64,000 bases of DNA from Shewanella sp. MBTL60-007 (GCF_019654915.1 NZ_BPET01000001.1:62001-126000), one strand, 5' to 3'. Positions 44,266 through 54,125 are shown, numbered from the stretch's first letter. Notes: generated by a model not told the origin, from the letters alone. Numbers and translations: made by a program.

Positions 44266-45660
44266 ATGGAACAAGACGACAGAAAGTTGTTTGTACTGGA
44301 TACCAACGTATTACTGCATGAACCTTTGGCTATATACTCGTTTAAAGAGCATGACGTAGTCGTGCCTATGACAGTTCTAGAAGAGCTGGACTTAATTAAA
44401 GATAGAAAGCGAGATGTGAGCCGTGATGCAAGAGTTGCGATTAGAGCATTAGAAGATATTTTAGGAGGACAGACGACACCCGAACAGATAGTACAAGGCG
44501 TTCCGCTGCCAAGCCGAGAAGGCCATGGTGACGCTTCAGGCACCCTGTCGATTTTCCCCGACCATCAGATAGAGTTTACCATCGGCAGTATGCCCGGTGA
44601 CAACAACGATAACCGCATCATCAATACCGCGCTGCATCTACAGCAGTTACATCAACCCCGTAAAGTGGTGCTGGTCACCAAAGATATCAATATGCGTCTC
44701 AAGGCCAAGGGCGCGGGCATTCAGCAGGTAGAAGATTATCGCACTGACCAGTTGATTGATGATATTCGTTTCCTTACCAAAGGTTTCCACCGTTTCTCTG
44801 GGAGTTTCTGGGAGAGTACCGATGATGTCACCACCGAAAGCGATGGCCGCCATACGGTGCACAGCGTGCCGATAGATAAGCTCGGTGATGACACCTTCTA
44901 TACCAATCAGTATCTATTGGATGATAGCGATGATTTTTGTGGACGCATTGTCGAGAAGACTGATGCTGAACTAAAATTTTTAGATTTGGGGCAAGAGAGA
45001 TTACTTAACCTTGAGGCGTGGGGGATCAGGCCGAAGAATGTCTATCAAGGTATGGCGATGCAGGCCTTACTGGATCCAGCGATAGATTTAGTCATCTTAA
45101 CGGGTCCCGCAGGGTGTGGTAAAACCTTGTTAGCTTTAGCCGCAGCACTGGAGTTGGTGGTCGAGCGAGCTCAGTATGAAAAGGTTATCGTCACTCGAAA
45201 TACCCCAGAGATCGCCGAGTCTATCGGTTTCCTCCCCGGTACCGAGGAGGAGAAGATGGCACCTTGGTTGGGAGCGATCACCGATACCCTAGAGGTATTG
45301 CATAAGCATGATGTCAATCCTAATGGCAGTATGAATTACATTATGGATAAGGCCAATATTCAGTTTAAGTCGATTAACTTTATGCGCGGCCGCTCGATTC
45401 AAAACTCTGTGGTTATCCTCGATGAGTGCCAAAATCTAACTGCATCGCAAATTAAGACTATGATCACCCGAATGGGTGAGGGTACTAAGCTTATTTGTAG
45501 TGGTAACTTGGCGCAGATCGACTCAAACTACTTAACTGCAGTCACTTCGGGGCTTACCTATATCGTTGAACGGTTTAAGGATTTCGATGGTAGTGCCAAT
45601 ATCTATTTAAATGGTGTGGTTCGTTCTCGTTTAGCCGAGTTTGCCGAAGAAAACCTCTAG
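44266..45660 (+). CDS. PhoH-family protein with N-terminal PIN domain
   Basis: The 464-residue protein starts four bases after GGAGG. The PIN domain (about 6-150) has the acidic residues of a toxin-like RNase: FVLDTNVLLHEPL, TVLEELDLIK and GDNNDNRIINTAL. The PhoH ATPase (about 245-460) has Walker A LTGPAGCGKTLLALAAAL and Walker B SVVILDECQNLTASQIK. PIN-PhoH (PhoH2) proteins act as sequence-targeted RNA helicase-nucleases. It is solitary, ending in a hairpin terminator. Confidence 0.92.
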   Translation: MEQDDRKLFVLDTNVLLHEPLAIYSFKEHDVVVPMTVLEELDLIKDRKRDVSRDARVAIRALEDILGGQTTPEQIVQGVPLPSREGHGDASGTLSIFPDHQIEFTIGSMPGDNNDNRIINTALHLQQLHQPRKVVLVTKDINMRLKAKGAGIQQVEDYRTDQLIDDIRFLTKGFHRFSGSFWESTDDVTTESDGRHTVHSVPIDKLGDDTFYTNQYLLDDSDDFCGRIVEKTDAELKFLDLGQERLLNLEAWGIRPKNVYQGMAMQALLDPAIDLVILTGPAGCGKTLLALAAALELVVERAQYEKVIVTRNTPEIAESIGFLPGTEEEKMAPWLGAITDTLEVLHKHDVNPNGSMNYIMDKANIQFKSINFMRGRSIQNSVVILDECQNLTASQIKTMITRMGEGTKLICSGNLAQIDSNYLTAVTSGLTYIVERFKDFDGSANIYLNGVVRSRLAEFAEENL

Positions 45661-45711
45661 TGAATGTTGTAATTTGCTATTCAAGTTACGCTTAACAAAA
45701 CCGTAGGAATT

Positions 45712-45737
45712 GGCCTCATTGGATATGGGGCCTTTTT
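45712..45737 (+). terminator. terminator after PhoH gene
   Basis: GGCCTCAT and ATGGGGCC pair with one wobble and are followed by TTTTT. Confidence 0.8.
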
Positions 45738-45764
45738 ATCACCTATTAGTTATGTTTTTAGGCT

Positions 45765-45866
45765 ATGATTGAAAGCTATCTTCCTGATATTATTGGTTCG
45801 AGCCGAGAACTGTTTGGCGCATATTTTGATTGCTCACGAGAGAGAATTACCAAGGGTTGTAAATGA
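45765..45866 (+). CDS. 33-residue upstream ORF overlapping kinase start
   Basis: A short ORF runs from ATG 45765 to a TGA that overlaps the hybrid kinase ATG (ATGA, 45863-45866), the classic coupled arrangement. It encodes MIESYLPDIIGSSRELFGAY and a short basic end with two Cys. It has only a weak AGG upstream. It may be a leader or coupling ORF, or chance. Confidence 0.3.
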   Translation: MIESYLPDIIGSSRELFGAYFDCSRERITKGCK

Positions 45867-48800
45867 AACGGAATGAGCCGACTCTTCAGCTAAAGTCAAC
45901 GATTCAAAAGAACTATAACAGAGCGGTTTTTTACACCTATATCGGGGTAATCATCATGGCTTTGGCAACGGCTTGGATGTCGTTTGACCGCCAAAAAGCG
46001 CAACTGATCCAGCAGACCGAAGAGTTGGTTGAGCGTCATGTTTTGCAGGTGGATCTACTACTCGAGTCGAGCATTCGTGCGGTTAAGAGCCTGCGCAACG
46101 TGGCGGTAGATCATCTCAGGTTAGGCGAGTTGGTGCGTAAAGAGCGCTTACCTCAGTATGAAAAGTTTAACGAGAGTGGCCAGTTTTTTACCCTAGAGCC
46201 TAGTTACGCCAAGAGTGGCGAGCCCTTTACCAACATGGGACGCATCACAGGCGCGGGTTCACTCAATGGCCGCAGCGATAAGTTTTATCAAGAGTTGGAG
46301 ATGCTATTCGAGCTATCTCTGTCTTTTCCGGTCGCCAATGAAGCAGCACCTAAAGCCTCTTCTATCTATTACATCTCTAAACGCCGCATCATGTCTTACT
46401 TTCCGTGGCCGTCGGATGAGCAGCGCTTTCGTGATGAGCTGCTGAATAAGAAACAGTTTCAGTTAGTAACTCCGGCTAACAACCCCCAGCGCAGCGTGGC
46501 TTGGAGCCCCGCCTATGTTGAAGCCACGGGGAAAGGGCTATTAACCACCCTAGGTGTACCTATCTATCTCGAAGATGAGTTTATCGGTTCGATCAACTTA
46601 GATATGACGTTGGCATCGCTGCGTAAGCAAATTCGTCTCTATTTTAAGATGCCGGGCACGGTGATCTTGCTGGATCAGAATAATAATATTCTGACCCACA
46701 GCGATATCGATAACTCGGATATTAATCGGGTCTATCATATCAGTCAGAAGATCCCATCAGAACTGCACTCGATCCCTGAGTCAGAACTCTTCGATGCCCA
46801 TGACGGCATGATCCGCAATGGTTATTACATTCACTCGGTGGCGCTGCATAATGCTCCGTGGCGCTTGCTCTACCTGCAAGATGTCGATGAATTATTTAAA
46901 GATTCATGGGAAAAATTGGAGCTTACCTTCGTGTTGGTGGTGATGGCGTTATCGGTATTGGTAACGATCGTTCACTGGTTGACTCGTCGTTCATTCGTCA
47001 ACCCAGCCTCTAGATTACTGACCCATCTAGAGGAGTGCTCGGCCGAGCCAATCAAGCCGCCAGAGAAAATAACCGTTGGTTGGGCGCCATGGTTCCAGTT
47101 GGTGAGCCGGATCTTTGAAGAGAACAAGCAGTATACTCGACACCTCGCGGAGCAGAATCGTCGCCTAGATAAGCTGGTGGCTCAGCGCACCGAACGGCTA
47201 AAAGACACCACTGAGCAACGTGAGAAGGAATACGCCTTGCTACGTTCTTTGCTGGACTCGATCCCAGAAGCGATTGTCTTTAAAGATAAAGAGGGGCGTT
47301 ATCTCGGTTGTAACAAATCGGCTGAGCGGATGTTGGGCTTTAGTGAGAGTGAAATGATCGGTCAGCTTTCCGATGCGCTAACACCTGATGAGCAATCAGT
47401 GCGTATTCGCGCCGAAGATGAGCGTGTATTGACGGAAAGAACGCCAGTGCGCTATCAAGAGAAGGTTGAGCTTGCGGGTAAACCTGTACTGCTAGATACC
47501 TTGAAGCTGCCGTTTTATAACCGTCATGGTGAGCTATTAGGCTTGATTGCCGTCTGGCGTGACGTGACCCGAGAGTACGAGTCTGCAGAGCAACTGCGTC
47601 TTTCCGAAGAGCGTTATCATCTTGCCATGGATGCGGTAGAAGATGGTCTATGGGACTGGTATCTAGACTCAGAGCAGATCATCTGCAACCCAGCTTACTA
47701 TTCGATGCTGGGCTATAAGGTCAATGAATTCCCAGCCTTAGTATCAACCATCGATGAGCTTATCCATCCGGACGATCGTATTCGAGTGGAAGAGTATCGT
47801 GAGCAATATCTAGCTAATCCGGTTGGTGCCTATGACATCGAGTTTAGAATGCTAGGTAAGAGTGGTGAGTACCATTGGCTGCTTTCCCGTGGGCGAGTGG
47901 TGGAGTACACCCCGAACAAAGAACCTAAGCGTATGGTGGGTACTCATAAGGATATTACCCGTCATAAGCGTAACGAAGTGGCGATGCTCGAGGCTAAGCA
48001 GGACGCTGAGATGGCGAACCTGTATAAGAGTGAGTTCCTAGCTAACATGAGCCACGAAATTCGTACACCGATGAACGCCATTATTGGTATGTTGCAGCTG
48101 GCACAGCGCACTTCACTCACCGCACAGCAAAAAGATTACCTTGAAAAGGCGGGCTTCTCGGCGCACTCATTGCTACGGATCATCAACGACATCTTGGACT
48201 TCTCTAAGATTGAAGCGGGTAAGCTGGAGCTTGAACGTGTGGCCTTCCCGTTAGATAAGGTGCTAGATCACGCGCTGGATCTTAACGCGCTTAAGGCGCA
48301 AGAGAAGGGGGTAGAGCTTCTGCTTTATGCACCCGTGACCGCTGGGCTTATCCTAGAAGGTGATCCGCTGCGTCTGGGACAGGTGTTAATTAACTTACTG
48401 TCTAATGCGGTTAAGTTTACCCAGTCCGGCGAAATTGAGCTTGGCTGTGAAGATGTGGGTGAGCGCGATCACCGTATCACCCTTAAGTTCTGGATCCGCG
48501 ATACTGGGATCGGCATTAGCAAAGAGCAGCAGGCGACCCTTTTCGATGCCTTTGCGCAGGCTGATGGCTCTACCACCCGTAAATATGGTGGTACCGGACT
48601 TGGCTTATCTATCAGTAAGCATTTAGTGTCTATGATGGGCGGTCAGATGCAGGTTGAAAGTGAGATGGGGGTGGGCAGTACCTTTAGCTTTACCATCAGC
48701 TTTGAGATTGCCGAAGAGGCCGAGGTACAACCTTTAGTCGTGCCCGAAACCTTAGGTAACTTAAAGACCTTGGTTATCGATGATAACCCAACTGCGCTGC

Positions 48801-49567
48801 AGATCTATTCGAGTGTGATGCGCGACTTCCACTTTAATGTCGATACTGCCGCCAGTGGGCCTGAGGGACTGTATAAGTTAACTAAGAATCCTGTCGATCT
48901 TCTACTCGTTGATTGGATGATGCCAGAGATGGACGGCATAGAGGTGATCAAAGAGATCGATGAGATGGTGGCCGATGGTCGCTTGGCAAAACGGCCGATC
49001 ATCATGATGATGACAGCTTATGCTGCAGAGCCGATACAAAAAGACGTAGAAGGTGCCAATGTGTTCGCCTTGCTACAAAAGCCATTTAAGGCTTCAACAC
49101 TATTCGATGAGGTTATCTCAGCCTTCGCCGATGAGCCGAGCTTAAACCCACTCCCGGAAAGTGTTGAGGAGGCGGCCGATGAAGACACTGGCTATGTGTT
49201 ATTAGTTGAAGATAACTTTATCAATCAGCAGGTGGCGACCGAGCTACTCAAGAGTGCGGGTTATACGGTGGATGTGGCTGAAAATGGCCAGATAGCCTTG
49301 GATATGATCGATAAAGCCAACTATGACGCGGTGTTAATGGATATTCAGATGCCAGTGATGGATGGCCTCACCGCCACCAAGGAGCTGCGTAAGCGTTACT
49401 CTGCAGAAGAGTTACCTGTGATTGCTATGACGGCCCATGCCATGTCAGGCGACAGAGAGAAGAGCTTGGCGGCGGGCATGAATGCGCACATTACTAAGCC
49501 TATCGTGCTCACAGAGCTGTTTGATACCTTAAGCCATTGGATCGCAGAATGCGGTAGGAAATCTTAA
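45863..49567 (+). CDS. hybrid sensor histidine kinase, Cache-PAS-PAS-HisKA-HATPase-REC-REC
   Basis: The start follows AAGGG by six bases. The 1234-residue protein has two membrane helices (about 21-41 and 353-372) flanking a periplasmic sensor domain that looks Cache-like. A coiled coil follows, then two PAS domains (about 456-575 and 585-700). The phosphoacceptor is H731 in NMSHEIRTPMNAI. The ATP-binding domain has N, G1 and G2 boxes (LINLLSNAVKFTQ, DTGIGIS, GGTGLGLSI). Two receivers carry acceptor Asp at about 1017 and 1160. There is no HPt domain, and no cognate regulator is nearby. Ligand and pathway unknown. Confidence 0.93.
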   Translation: MKRNEPTLQLKSTIQKNYNRAVFYTYIGVIIMALATAWMSFDRQKAQLIQQTEELVERHVLQVDLLLESSIRAVKSLRNVAVDHLRLGELVRKERLPQYEKFNESGQFFTLEPSYAKSGEPFTNMGRITGAGSLNGRSDKFYQELEMLFELSLSFPVANEAAPKASSIYYISKRRIMSYFPWPSDEQRFRDELLNKKQFQLVTPANNPQRSVAWSPAYVEATGKGLLTTLGVPIYLEDEFIGSINLDMTLASLRKQIRLYFKMPGTVILLDQNNNILTHSDIDNSDINRVYHISQKIPSELHSIPESELFDAHDGMIRNGYYIHSVALHNAPWRLLYLQDVDELFKDSWEKLELTFVLVVMALSVLVTIVHWLTRRSFVNPASRLLTHLEECSAEPIKPPEKITVGWAPWFQLVSRIFEENKQYTRHLAEQNRRLDKLVAQRTERLKDTTEQREKEYALLRSLLDSIPEAIVFKDKEGRYLGCNKSAERMLGFSESEMIGQLSDALTPDEQSVRIRAEDERVLTERTPVRYQEKVELAGKPVLLDTLKLPFYNRHGELLGLIAVWRDVTREYESAEQLRLSEERYHLAMDAVEDGLWDWYLDSEQIICNPAYYSMLGYKVNEFPALVSTIDELIHPDDRIRVEEYREQYLANPVGAYDIEFRMLGKSGEYHWLLSRGRVVEYTPNKEPKRMVGTHKDITRHKRNEVAMLEAKQDAEMANLYKSEFLANMSHEIRTPMNAIIGMLQLAQRTSLTAQQKDYLEKAGFSAHSLLRIINDILDFSKIEAGKLELERVAFPLDKVLDHALDLNALKAQEKGVELLLYAPVTAGLILEGDPLRLGQVLINLLSNAVKFTQSGEIELGCEDVGERDHRITLKFWIRDTGIGISKEQQATLFDAFAQADGSTTRKYGGTGLGLSISKHLVSMMGGQMQVESEMGVGSTFSFTISFEIAEEAEVQPLVVPETLGNLKTLVIDDNPTALQIYSSVMRDFHFNVDTAASGPEGLYKLTKNPVDLLLVDWMMPEMDGIEVIKEIDEMVADGRLAKRPIIMMMTAYAAEPIQKDVEGANVFALLQKPFKASTLFDEVISAFADEPSLNPLPESVEEAADEDTGYVLLVEDNFINQQVATELLKSAGYTVDVAENGQIALDMIDKANYDAVLMDIQMPVMDGLTATKELRKRYSAEELPVIAMTAHAMSGDREKSLAAGMNAHITKPIVLTELFDTLSHWIAECGRKS

Positions 49568-49633
49568 GTCCTGAGTTAACTCAGTCTGTGCTGGGTATGA
49601 GGCGCTAATTGATACTTATTCAAATAGACTAAT

Positions 49634-49659
49634 ATAGGCTTGCTAAAGTGCAAGCCTAT
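49634..49659 (+). terminator. terminator after hybrid kinase
   Basis: ATAGGCTTG and CAAGCCTAT are perfect complements around eight bases, with TTTATT following. Confidence 0.75.
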
Positions 49660-49767
49660 TTATTAAGCTAAACCCCATTCATTATATAAAGTAAATAAAC
49701 TCATTAATAATAAAGGCTATTGTAGGCAGCGAATACGATAGCGACCAACAAGGATCAAGGAGATCGA

Positions 49768-52176
49768 ATGAGACCCTACAAGCTCGCACTGGCAATTGCG
49801 CTCGCCGTCGTGCCTATGACTAGTGCTGTGGCTGCCACCACGACAAACACTGCCACATTGATTAAAAAAAGTCAGGCAGCAACAGGTTTCATCAATCTGT
49901 TTTACGAAGAAGCATCGGGGGAACTCTACCTCGAAGCCAATAAATTAGATCAACCTTTTTTAATGCTCACCAGCCTGCCCCATGGTGTCGGCTCCAATGA
50001 TATCGGTCTCGACAGAGGTCAGCTTGGCCGCACCCGCATGGTGCAGTTTGAGCGCCACGGCCCCTATCTGATTTTAAAGCAGCTTAATACCTACTACCGC
50101 GCCAATACTGACAACGCCGCTGAGCAGCGCGCGGTAAAAGAGGCCTTTGCCGAGTCAGTTTTATGGCGTGGCAAAGTGGTAACGGGTAAACGTAATCTGG
50201 TGGCGATCAATGACTTAGTTGTTAACGATCTACATGGCATTAGCGATGTACTAGAACGAACTAAGCAGGGCAACTATCAGCTAGATCCATCAAAATCGTT
50301 GATCTTGCCTGAAGGGGTAAAATCCTTCGAGCGCAACAGCGATATCGACGTACTTCTGACCTTTAATGCAGCTAAAGGAGGCAACTACGTCGCTCAGGTG
50401 ACCCCCGATGCTAAGCACCTATCTGTGCGTCTGCGCTACTCATTTGTTGCGCTACCCGAAGAGGGCTATCAGGCACGCGCTTATCATCCTTTAAGTGGCT
50501 ACTTGTCAGATGAATATCTCGATTACGGCACCCGTGTCGATGAAGATATTCGTCAGCGCTTTATTCTACGTCATCGCTTAGAAAAAGTGACTCCAGGTAG
50601 CGCGCCAAGCCAAGTGGTTAAACCTATTACCTATTATCTCGATCCTGGCGTACCTGAGCCGATTCGAACGGCACTTCTAGAGGGAGCAAGCTGGTGGGAG
50701 GAAGCATTTACCGATGCGGGCTTTATCAATGGTTTTAAGGTTGAATTACTGCCGGAAGATGCCGATCCGCAGGATGTGCGTTACAACGTGATCCAGTGGG
50801 TACACCGCGCGACTCGTGGCTGGTCTTATGGTTCTGCTGTGACCGATCCGCGCACTGGTGAAATTATTAAGGGCCATGTGACACTCGGTAGTCAACGTGT
50901 GCGCCAAGATCACCTGATCGCACGTGGCCTAACCGCAGGTTGGGAAGATAGAGCCGCTGCAGACGAGGCTTCGATGGAGCTGGCGCTGGCGCGCATTCGC
51001 CAACTGTCAGCCCATGAAGTTGGCCATACATTAGGACTGGATCATAACTTCGCGGCATCGAGCAATAACAATGCCTCGGTGATGGACTACCCGCACCCTA
51101 TGGTGACTATCAATGACGACAAAATTGATATCAGTAAGCCTTACGATGAAGGTGTTGGCGAATGGGATAAATATACCGTGGCCTATGGGTATGGCGAGTA
51201 CGGCGCAGCCGAAGAGCAAGCCCAAGGACTCGCTAAGCTCAGAGACGATGTCGCTATACAGGGGCTGAGATATATAGGTGAGGCTGACTCACGTAGCGCG
51301 GGGGCGAGCAATGCTTACGCTAGCCTTTGGGATAACGGCAGCGATCCTGTGGCGGAGCTGACACGACTCGGCGAGGTGCGCGCCAAAGCTATTGAGGACT
51401 TTTCAGCAGAAGCCTTACTTGCAGAGCAACCACAAGGTGAGCTGCAAGATGCGTTTGTGCCTATCTATCTACTGACGCGCTTTCAGATCGCTGCAGCAGC
51501 CAAAATGCTAGGCGGCACTGACTATAACTATAGTGACAATATCGATGGCAGTACTTGGCACTATATTGCGCCAGCCATTCAGCAACAGGCATTAGAAGCC
51601 CTGTTAGCGACTCTGTCGCCTGAAGCGCTAGTGGTCGATGAAGAGCTGCAACAGCTATTAGTACCAAAGGCGGGTAACTATTATAAGACTCGCGAGAGCT
51701 TCGATTCTGGCTTAGGCGTCATTACCGATCCTGTCGGTATGGCGGAAGTTTTGAGTCGCTTAACCCTGTCGCAAATCTATGCGGCCGAGCGCATCAATCG
51801 TGTCAATCAGGCTTACCTGAGTGATAAGGAGCAGCTGTCGGTGACTAAGTTGACCGATAAGGTATTGGCGGCCACGCTATTTAGCGATATTCCAACAGGG
51901 GCTGAACTGGGCGTGTGGATGCGGGTGAATACCGTGACTGTCGATAGTCTGTTAGCGGCTTTGCATGATCCCAAGACCAGACCCGAAGTGAAAGCTCAAT
52001 TAGCAGAACGATTAGCTTATACGGTGAAGCAGCTTAAGCGTAAGGTGAAGCGAGTGAGTAGTTATGAAGCCGCTCATTATGCATGGCTACAGCAAGGCAT
52101 CGAGAAGGGGCTTACGGATGCTAAGCATAAGCTGATTACTAAGCCATTGGCGCTGCCTCCGGGATCGCCGATCTAA
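49768..52176 (+). CDS. secreted zinc metalloprotease, metzincin-like (DUF5117/DUF4953 type)
   Basis: The 802-residue exported protein starts five bases after AAGGAG and has a signal peptide ending SAVAA. The zinc site HEVGHTLGLDH spans 416-426 (ligands H416, H420, H426; catalytic E417), with a downstream Met-turn in SVMDYPHPM. It is longer than typical metzincins and matches the large DUF5117/DUF4953 metalloprotease family of proteobacteria. Substrate unknown. A strong terminator follows. Confidence 0.9.
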   Translation: MRPYKLALAIALAVVPMTSAVAATTTNTATLIKKSQAATGFINLFYEEASGELYLEANKLDQPFLMLTSLPHGVGSNDIGLDRGQLGRTRMVQFERHGPYLILKQLNTYYRANTDNAAEQRAVKEAFAESVLWRGKVVTGKRNLVAINDLVVNDLHGISDVLERTKQGNYQLDPSKSLILPEGVKSFERNSDIDVLLTFNAAKGGNYVAQVTPDAKHLSVRLRYSFVALPEEGYQARAYHPLSGYLSDEYLDYGTRVDEDIRQRFILRHRLEKVTPGSAPSQVVKPITYYLDPGVPEPIRTALLEGASWWEEAFTDAGFINGFKVELLPEDADPQDVRYNVIQWVHRATRGWSYGSAVTDPRTGEIIKGHVTLGSQRVRQDHLIARGLTAGWEDRAAADEASMELALARIRQLSAHEVGHTLGLDHNFAASSNNNASVMDYPHPMVTINDDKIDISKPYDEGVGEWDKYTVAYGYGEYGAAEEQAQGLAKLRDDVAIQGLRYIGEADSRSAGASNAYASLWDNGSDPVAELTRLGEVRAKAIEDFSAEALLAEQPQGELQDAFVPIYLLTRFQIAAAAKMLGGTDYNYSDNIDGSTWHYIAPAIQQQALEALLATLSPEALVVDEELQQLLVPKAGNYYKTRESFDSGLGVITDPVGMAEVLSRLTLSQIYAAERINRVNQAYLSDKEQLSVTKLTDKVLAATLFSDIPTGAELGVWMRVNTVTVDSLLAALHDPKTRPEVKAQLAERLAYTVKQLKRKVKRVSSYEAAHYAWLQQGIEKGLTDAKHKLITKPLALPPGSPI

Positions 52177-52206
52177 CCTCTGTATTTAGTTAGTGAGTTA
52201 CTCGAT

Positions 52207-52236
52207 AAAAAAAGCGCGAATATTCGCGCTTTTTTT
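52207..52236. terminator. terminator after metalloprotease gene
   Basis: AAAAAAAGCGCGAA and TTCGCGCTTTTTTT are perfect complements around TA. Confidence 0.9.
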
Positions 52237-52319
52237 ATCTTAGAAATTTGTGCTGCCGTTGAAACTATTTCACTATCTCTTTGTCTACCCTGTAGATTTA
52301 ATTTTTCAATTATTGATTA

Positions 52320-52781
52320 ATGGCCAGACGTATAGCTCATTGGGTATTACTTATCTCCTTGCTGGGGCAGTTTTTGCTGACTCCGGCAATGGCGTTGCCC
52401 GATCAGTTACACTTGCTCGGTCAGCATCAACTACAACAGCTTGAAGAGCACTTGCAGCAATCTGTTACTCAGACTGATATAGAGCCTAGTTTAGCTAAGG
52501 GCGAGCTTTCGCTAAATGATATGAGCGCCGCTATTAAGGACTTGAGTCTATATAATTTGGTTGCTGAAATTGGTGAGCAAGTGAGTACAACCCTGTGTGA
52601 AGCCAGTTGTCAGATGCTGTCTTCTGGTCACTGCACTAACCACAGTAGTTGCGCACCTGGGCTAGGTTCAATGTGTGTTTTGTTGCTAAAACAGAACATT
52701 AGCCAAGAACAAATAGACGGACCAAGCTGGTCAGTTAAAACCGTTAAGCTTCATGTTGTTACGCCTCCTCCAAACGCATAA
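52320..52781 (+). CDS. exported Cys/His protein, unknown
   Basis: The 153-residue product starts at ATG 52320, without a strong ribosome site. A signal peptide (MARRIAHWVLLISLLGQFLL, cleavage near AMA) is followed by a Gln/Leu-rich helical half. A Cys-rich half comes next: LCEASCQMLSSGHCTNHSSC, then APGLGSMC. Six Cys and nearby His residues suggest disulfides or metal binding. No family recognised. It precedes the DFSK-repeat gene by 137 bp on the same strand. Confidence 0.65.
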   Translation: MARRIAHWVLLISLLGQFLLTPAMALPDQLHLLGQHQLQQLEEHLQQSVTQTDIEPSLAKGELSLNDMSAAIKDLSLYNLVAEIGEQVSTTLCEASCQMLSSGHCTNHSSCAPGLGSMCVLLLKQNISQEQIDGPSWSVKTVKLHVVTPPPNA

Positions 52782-52918
52782 CTAGTTGTTAAATTTTCAG
52801 CTTTTTATGTTCAAATTGTATCAAAATGCAAAATTTGCTTCTTTTTTATTCTCTAAAACAGATAGATCACGTAGACTGTTTGTTAAGCGAATGTAGGCAA
52901 ATAAGATTGGAGTTGTAT

Positions 52919-53233
52919 ATGAATAAGTTAACCAGCGTAGCCTTAACACTAGCGATTGGCTGTATCTCTACTTCAGCAATGGCAGAACGACCAGATTTTT
53001 CGAAAACTGAAGCAGCACGTGCTGATTATGATTTTTCAAAAAATGTATCAGCAGCTTTAAAGGTAAATGATATTAAGCGTATCTCTACGCGTCATGATTT
53101 TTCAAAGACATTAGCCGCCACCAGTAGTTACGACTTTTCAAAAAATCCTCACGTTGAGCCTGTGAAGCATGCTCACCCTTCTAGCCAGCACGATTTCTCT
53201 AAAACGGAAGCACTGCTCGACGGCAGTTTATAA
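52919..53233 (+). CDS. small exported protein built of DFSK repeats
   Basis: The start at ATG 52919 has GGAG six bases upstream; an earlier in-frame start adds 31 unlikely residues. The 104-residue product has a signal peptide (MNKLTSVALTLAIGCISTSA, cleavage near AMA). Five copies of DFSK follow at residues 26, 38, 60, 72 and 92. They alternate as DFSKT and DFSKN, spaced 12, 22, 12 and 20, which gives a higher-order repeat of about 34 residues. The rest is Ala/Ser/His-rich. I know no family with this motif. Exported and probably flexible or repetitive in the periplasm or outside; function unknown. Confidence 0.75.
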   Translation: MNKLTSVALTLAIGCISTSAMAERPDFSKTEAARADYDFSKNVSAALKVNDIKRISTRHDFSKTLAATSSYDFSKNPHVEPVKHAHPSSQHDFSKTEALLDGSL

Positions 53234-53287
53234 GCGCTGGATCTAGATTGCTAAATTTAGCTTTTTAGCGAAATGAGAGAGTAAAAG

Positions 53288-53312
53288 GGCTACTGCAAAG
53301 TAGCCTTTTTTT
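53288..53312 (+). terminator. terminator after DFSK-repeat gene
   Basis: GGCTACT and AGTAGCC pair around GCAA, followed by seven Ts. Confidence 0.87.
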
Positions 53313-53351
53313 GTGGTTGAAGCTTAAGCGAGATTAACGCCAGTGTGACTG

Positions 53352-53708
53352 TTAGGGTTTAAGTTCTCCACTATCGAGTCTTTTACCTTGTCGGTAGGAG
53401 TCGATGACGCCTATTGCCCAAGCGGCAACAAACGCCATGGTGGCGATATTGATATAGAGCGCCTCATTGCCCACAGGTGCCTGAGTCACGGCACTATAGA
53501 TGGCATTAAGCTCAAGCGGGATCTCGCCGTTTAAGATCTGCTGCGAGATAAGCTGAGCACGCTGATAGGCATGCCAAATTAAAAAGCACAGGCTGGTTAT
53601 GGTTGTGAACAGTAACAGCTTACCCATAGCGTGTTTCTTTAGATAAAAATGACCACAGCCAGGGCAAACAAAGGCTGAGAGCAGTGCGGCTTTTACGGAT
53701 GTTTTCAT
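53352..53708 (-). CDS. small membrane protein with CPGCG motif, unknown
   Basis: The 118-residue protein opens MKTSVKAALLSAFVCPGCGH, with a Cys pair and FYLKKHAMGKLLL nearby. This recalls TM2-like or DUF5683-like proteins (PG-x-G-x-FYL-x-K). About three hydrophobic segments are seen, with an acidic linker between the second and third. The weak ribosome site lowers confidence in the exact start. It is followed on the same strand, after 63 bp upstream, by the gene at 53772. Confidence 0.65.
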   Translation of the reverse strand: MKTSVKAALLSAFVCPGCGHFYLKKHAMGKLLLFTTITSLCFLIWHAYQRAQLISQQILNGEIPLELNAIYSAVTQAPVGNEALYINIATMAFVAAWAIGVIDSYRQGKRLDSGELKP

Positions 53709-53771
53709 ACTAATTTTTTATGCTAATTCTATATAGAGTGTCTTGTTCTTGTCTGGCTTAGCTAGCTGGGA

Positions 53772-54125
53772 TCATTCTAGATCGATACGGCGGATAGCAC
53801 GCTTAAGAAAGTCGACTTTACGTTGCAGGCGTATTTTGATCTCATCATCTTGGCGGTAGGCATCCAATTGGCTATTCGCACCTTGTAGCTCCTGCACTAA
53901 CCAGCCGCGGATCATCACATAATAGCGGGAGTCGGTGCCGTAGCTTGTAATGGTAGTGAGTGACTTTTCCGATGGATGCTTAATCGCATTATCGAGAGAC
54001 TTAACCATGACACCAATGGCATATTCGTCGGATTGTGTTACCTCATCTGCCATAGCAGGCAGAGTGAGCACCGAGCTTAATAGGACGAGGCTAGAAGCTA
54101 TATGATTACGATAAGAAAGGAGCAT
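53772..54125 (-). CDS. small periplasmic protein, unknown
   Basis: The 117-residue product starts seven bases after AAGG and has a signal peptide (about 1-26, ending LPAMA). The mature part is charged and helical, with YYVMIRGWLVQELQGANSQL and a basic C-terminus (KVDFLKRAIRRIDLE). No family recognised. It lies upstream of the gene at 53352 on the same strand and may share its transcript. Confidence 0.65.
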   Translation of the reverse strand: MLLSYRNHIASSLVLLSSVLTLPAMADEVTQSDEYAIGVMVKSLDNAIKHPSEKSLTTITSYGTDSRYYVMIRGWLVQELQGANSQLDAYRQDDEIKIRLQRKVDFLKRAIRRIDLE

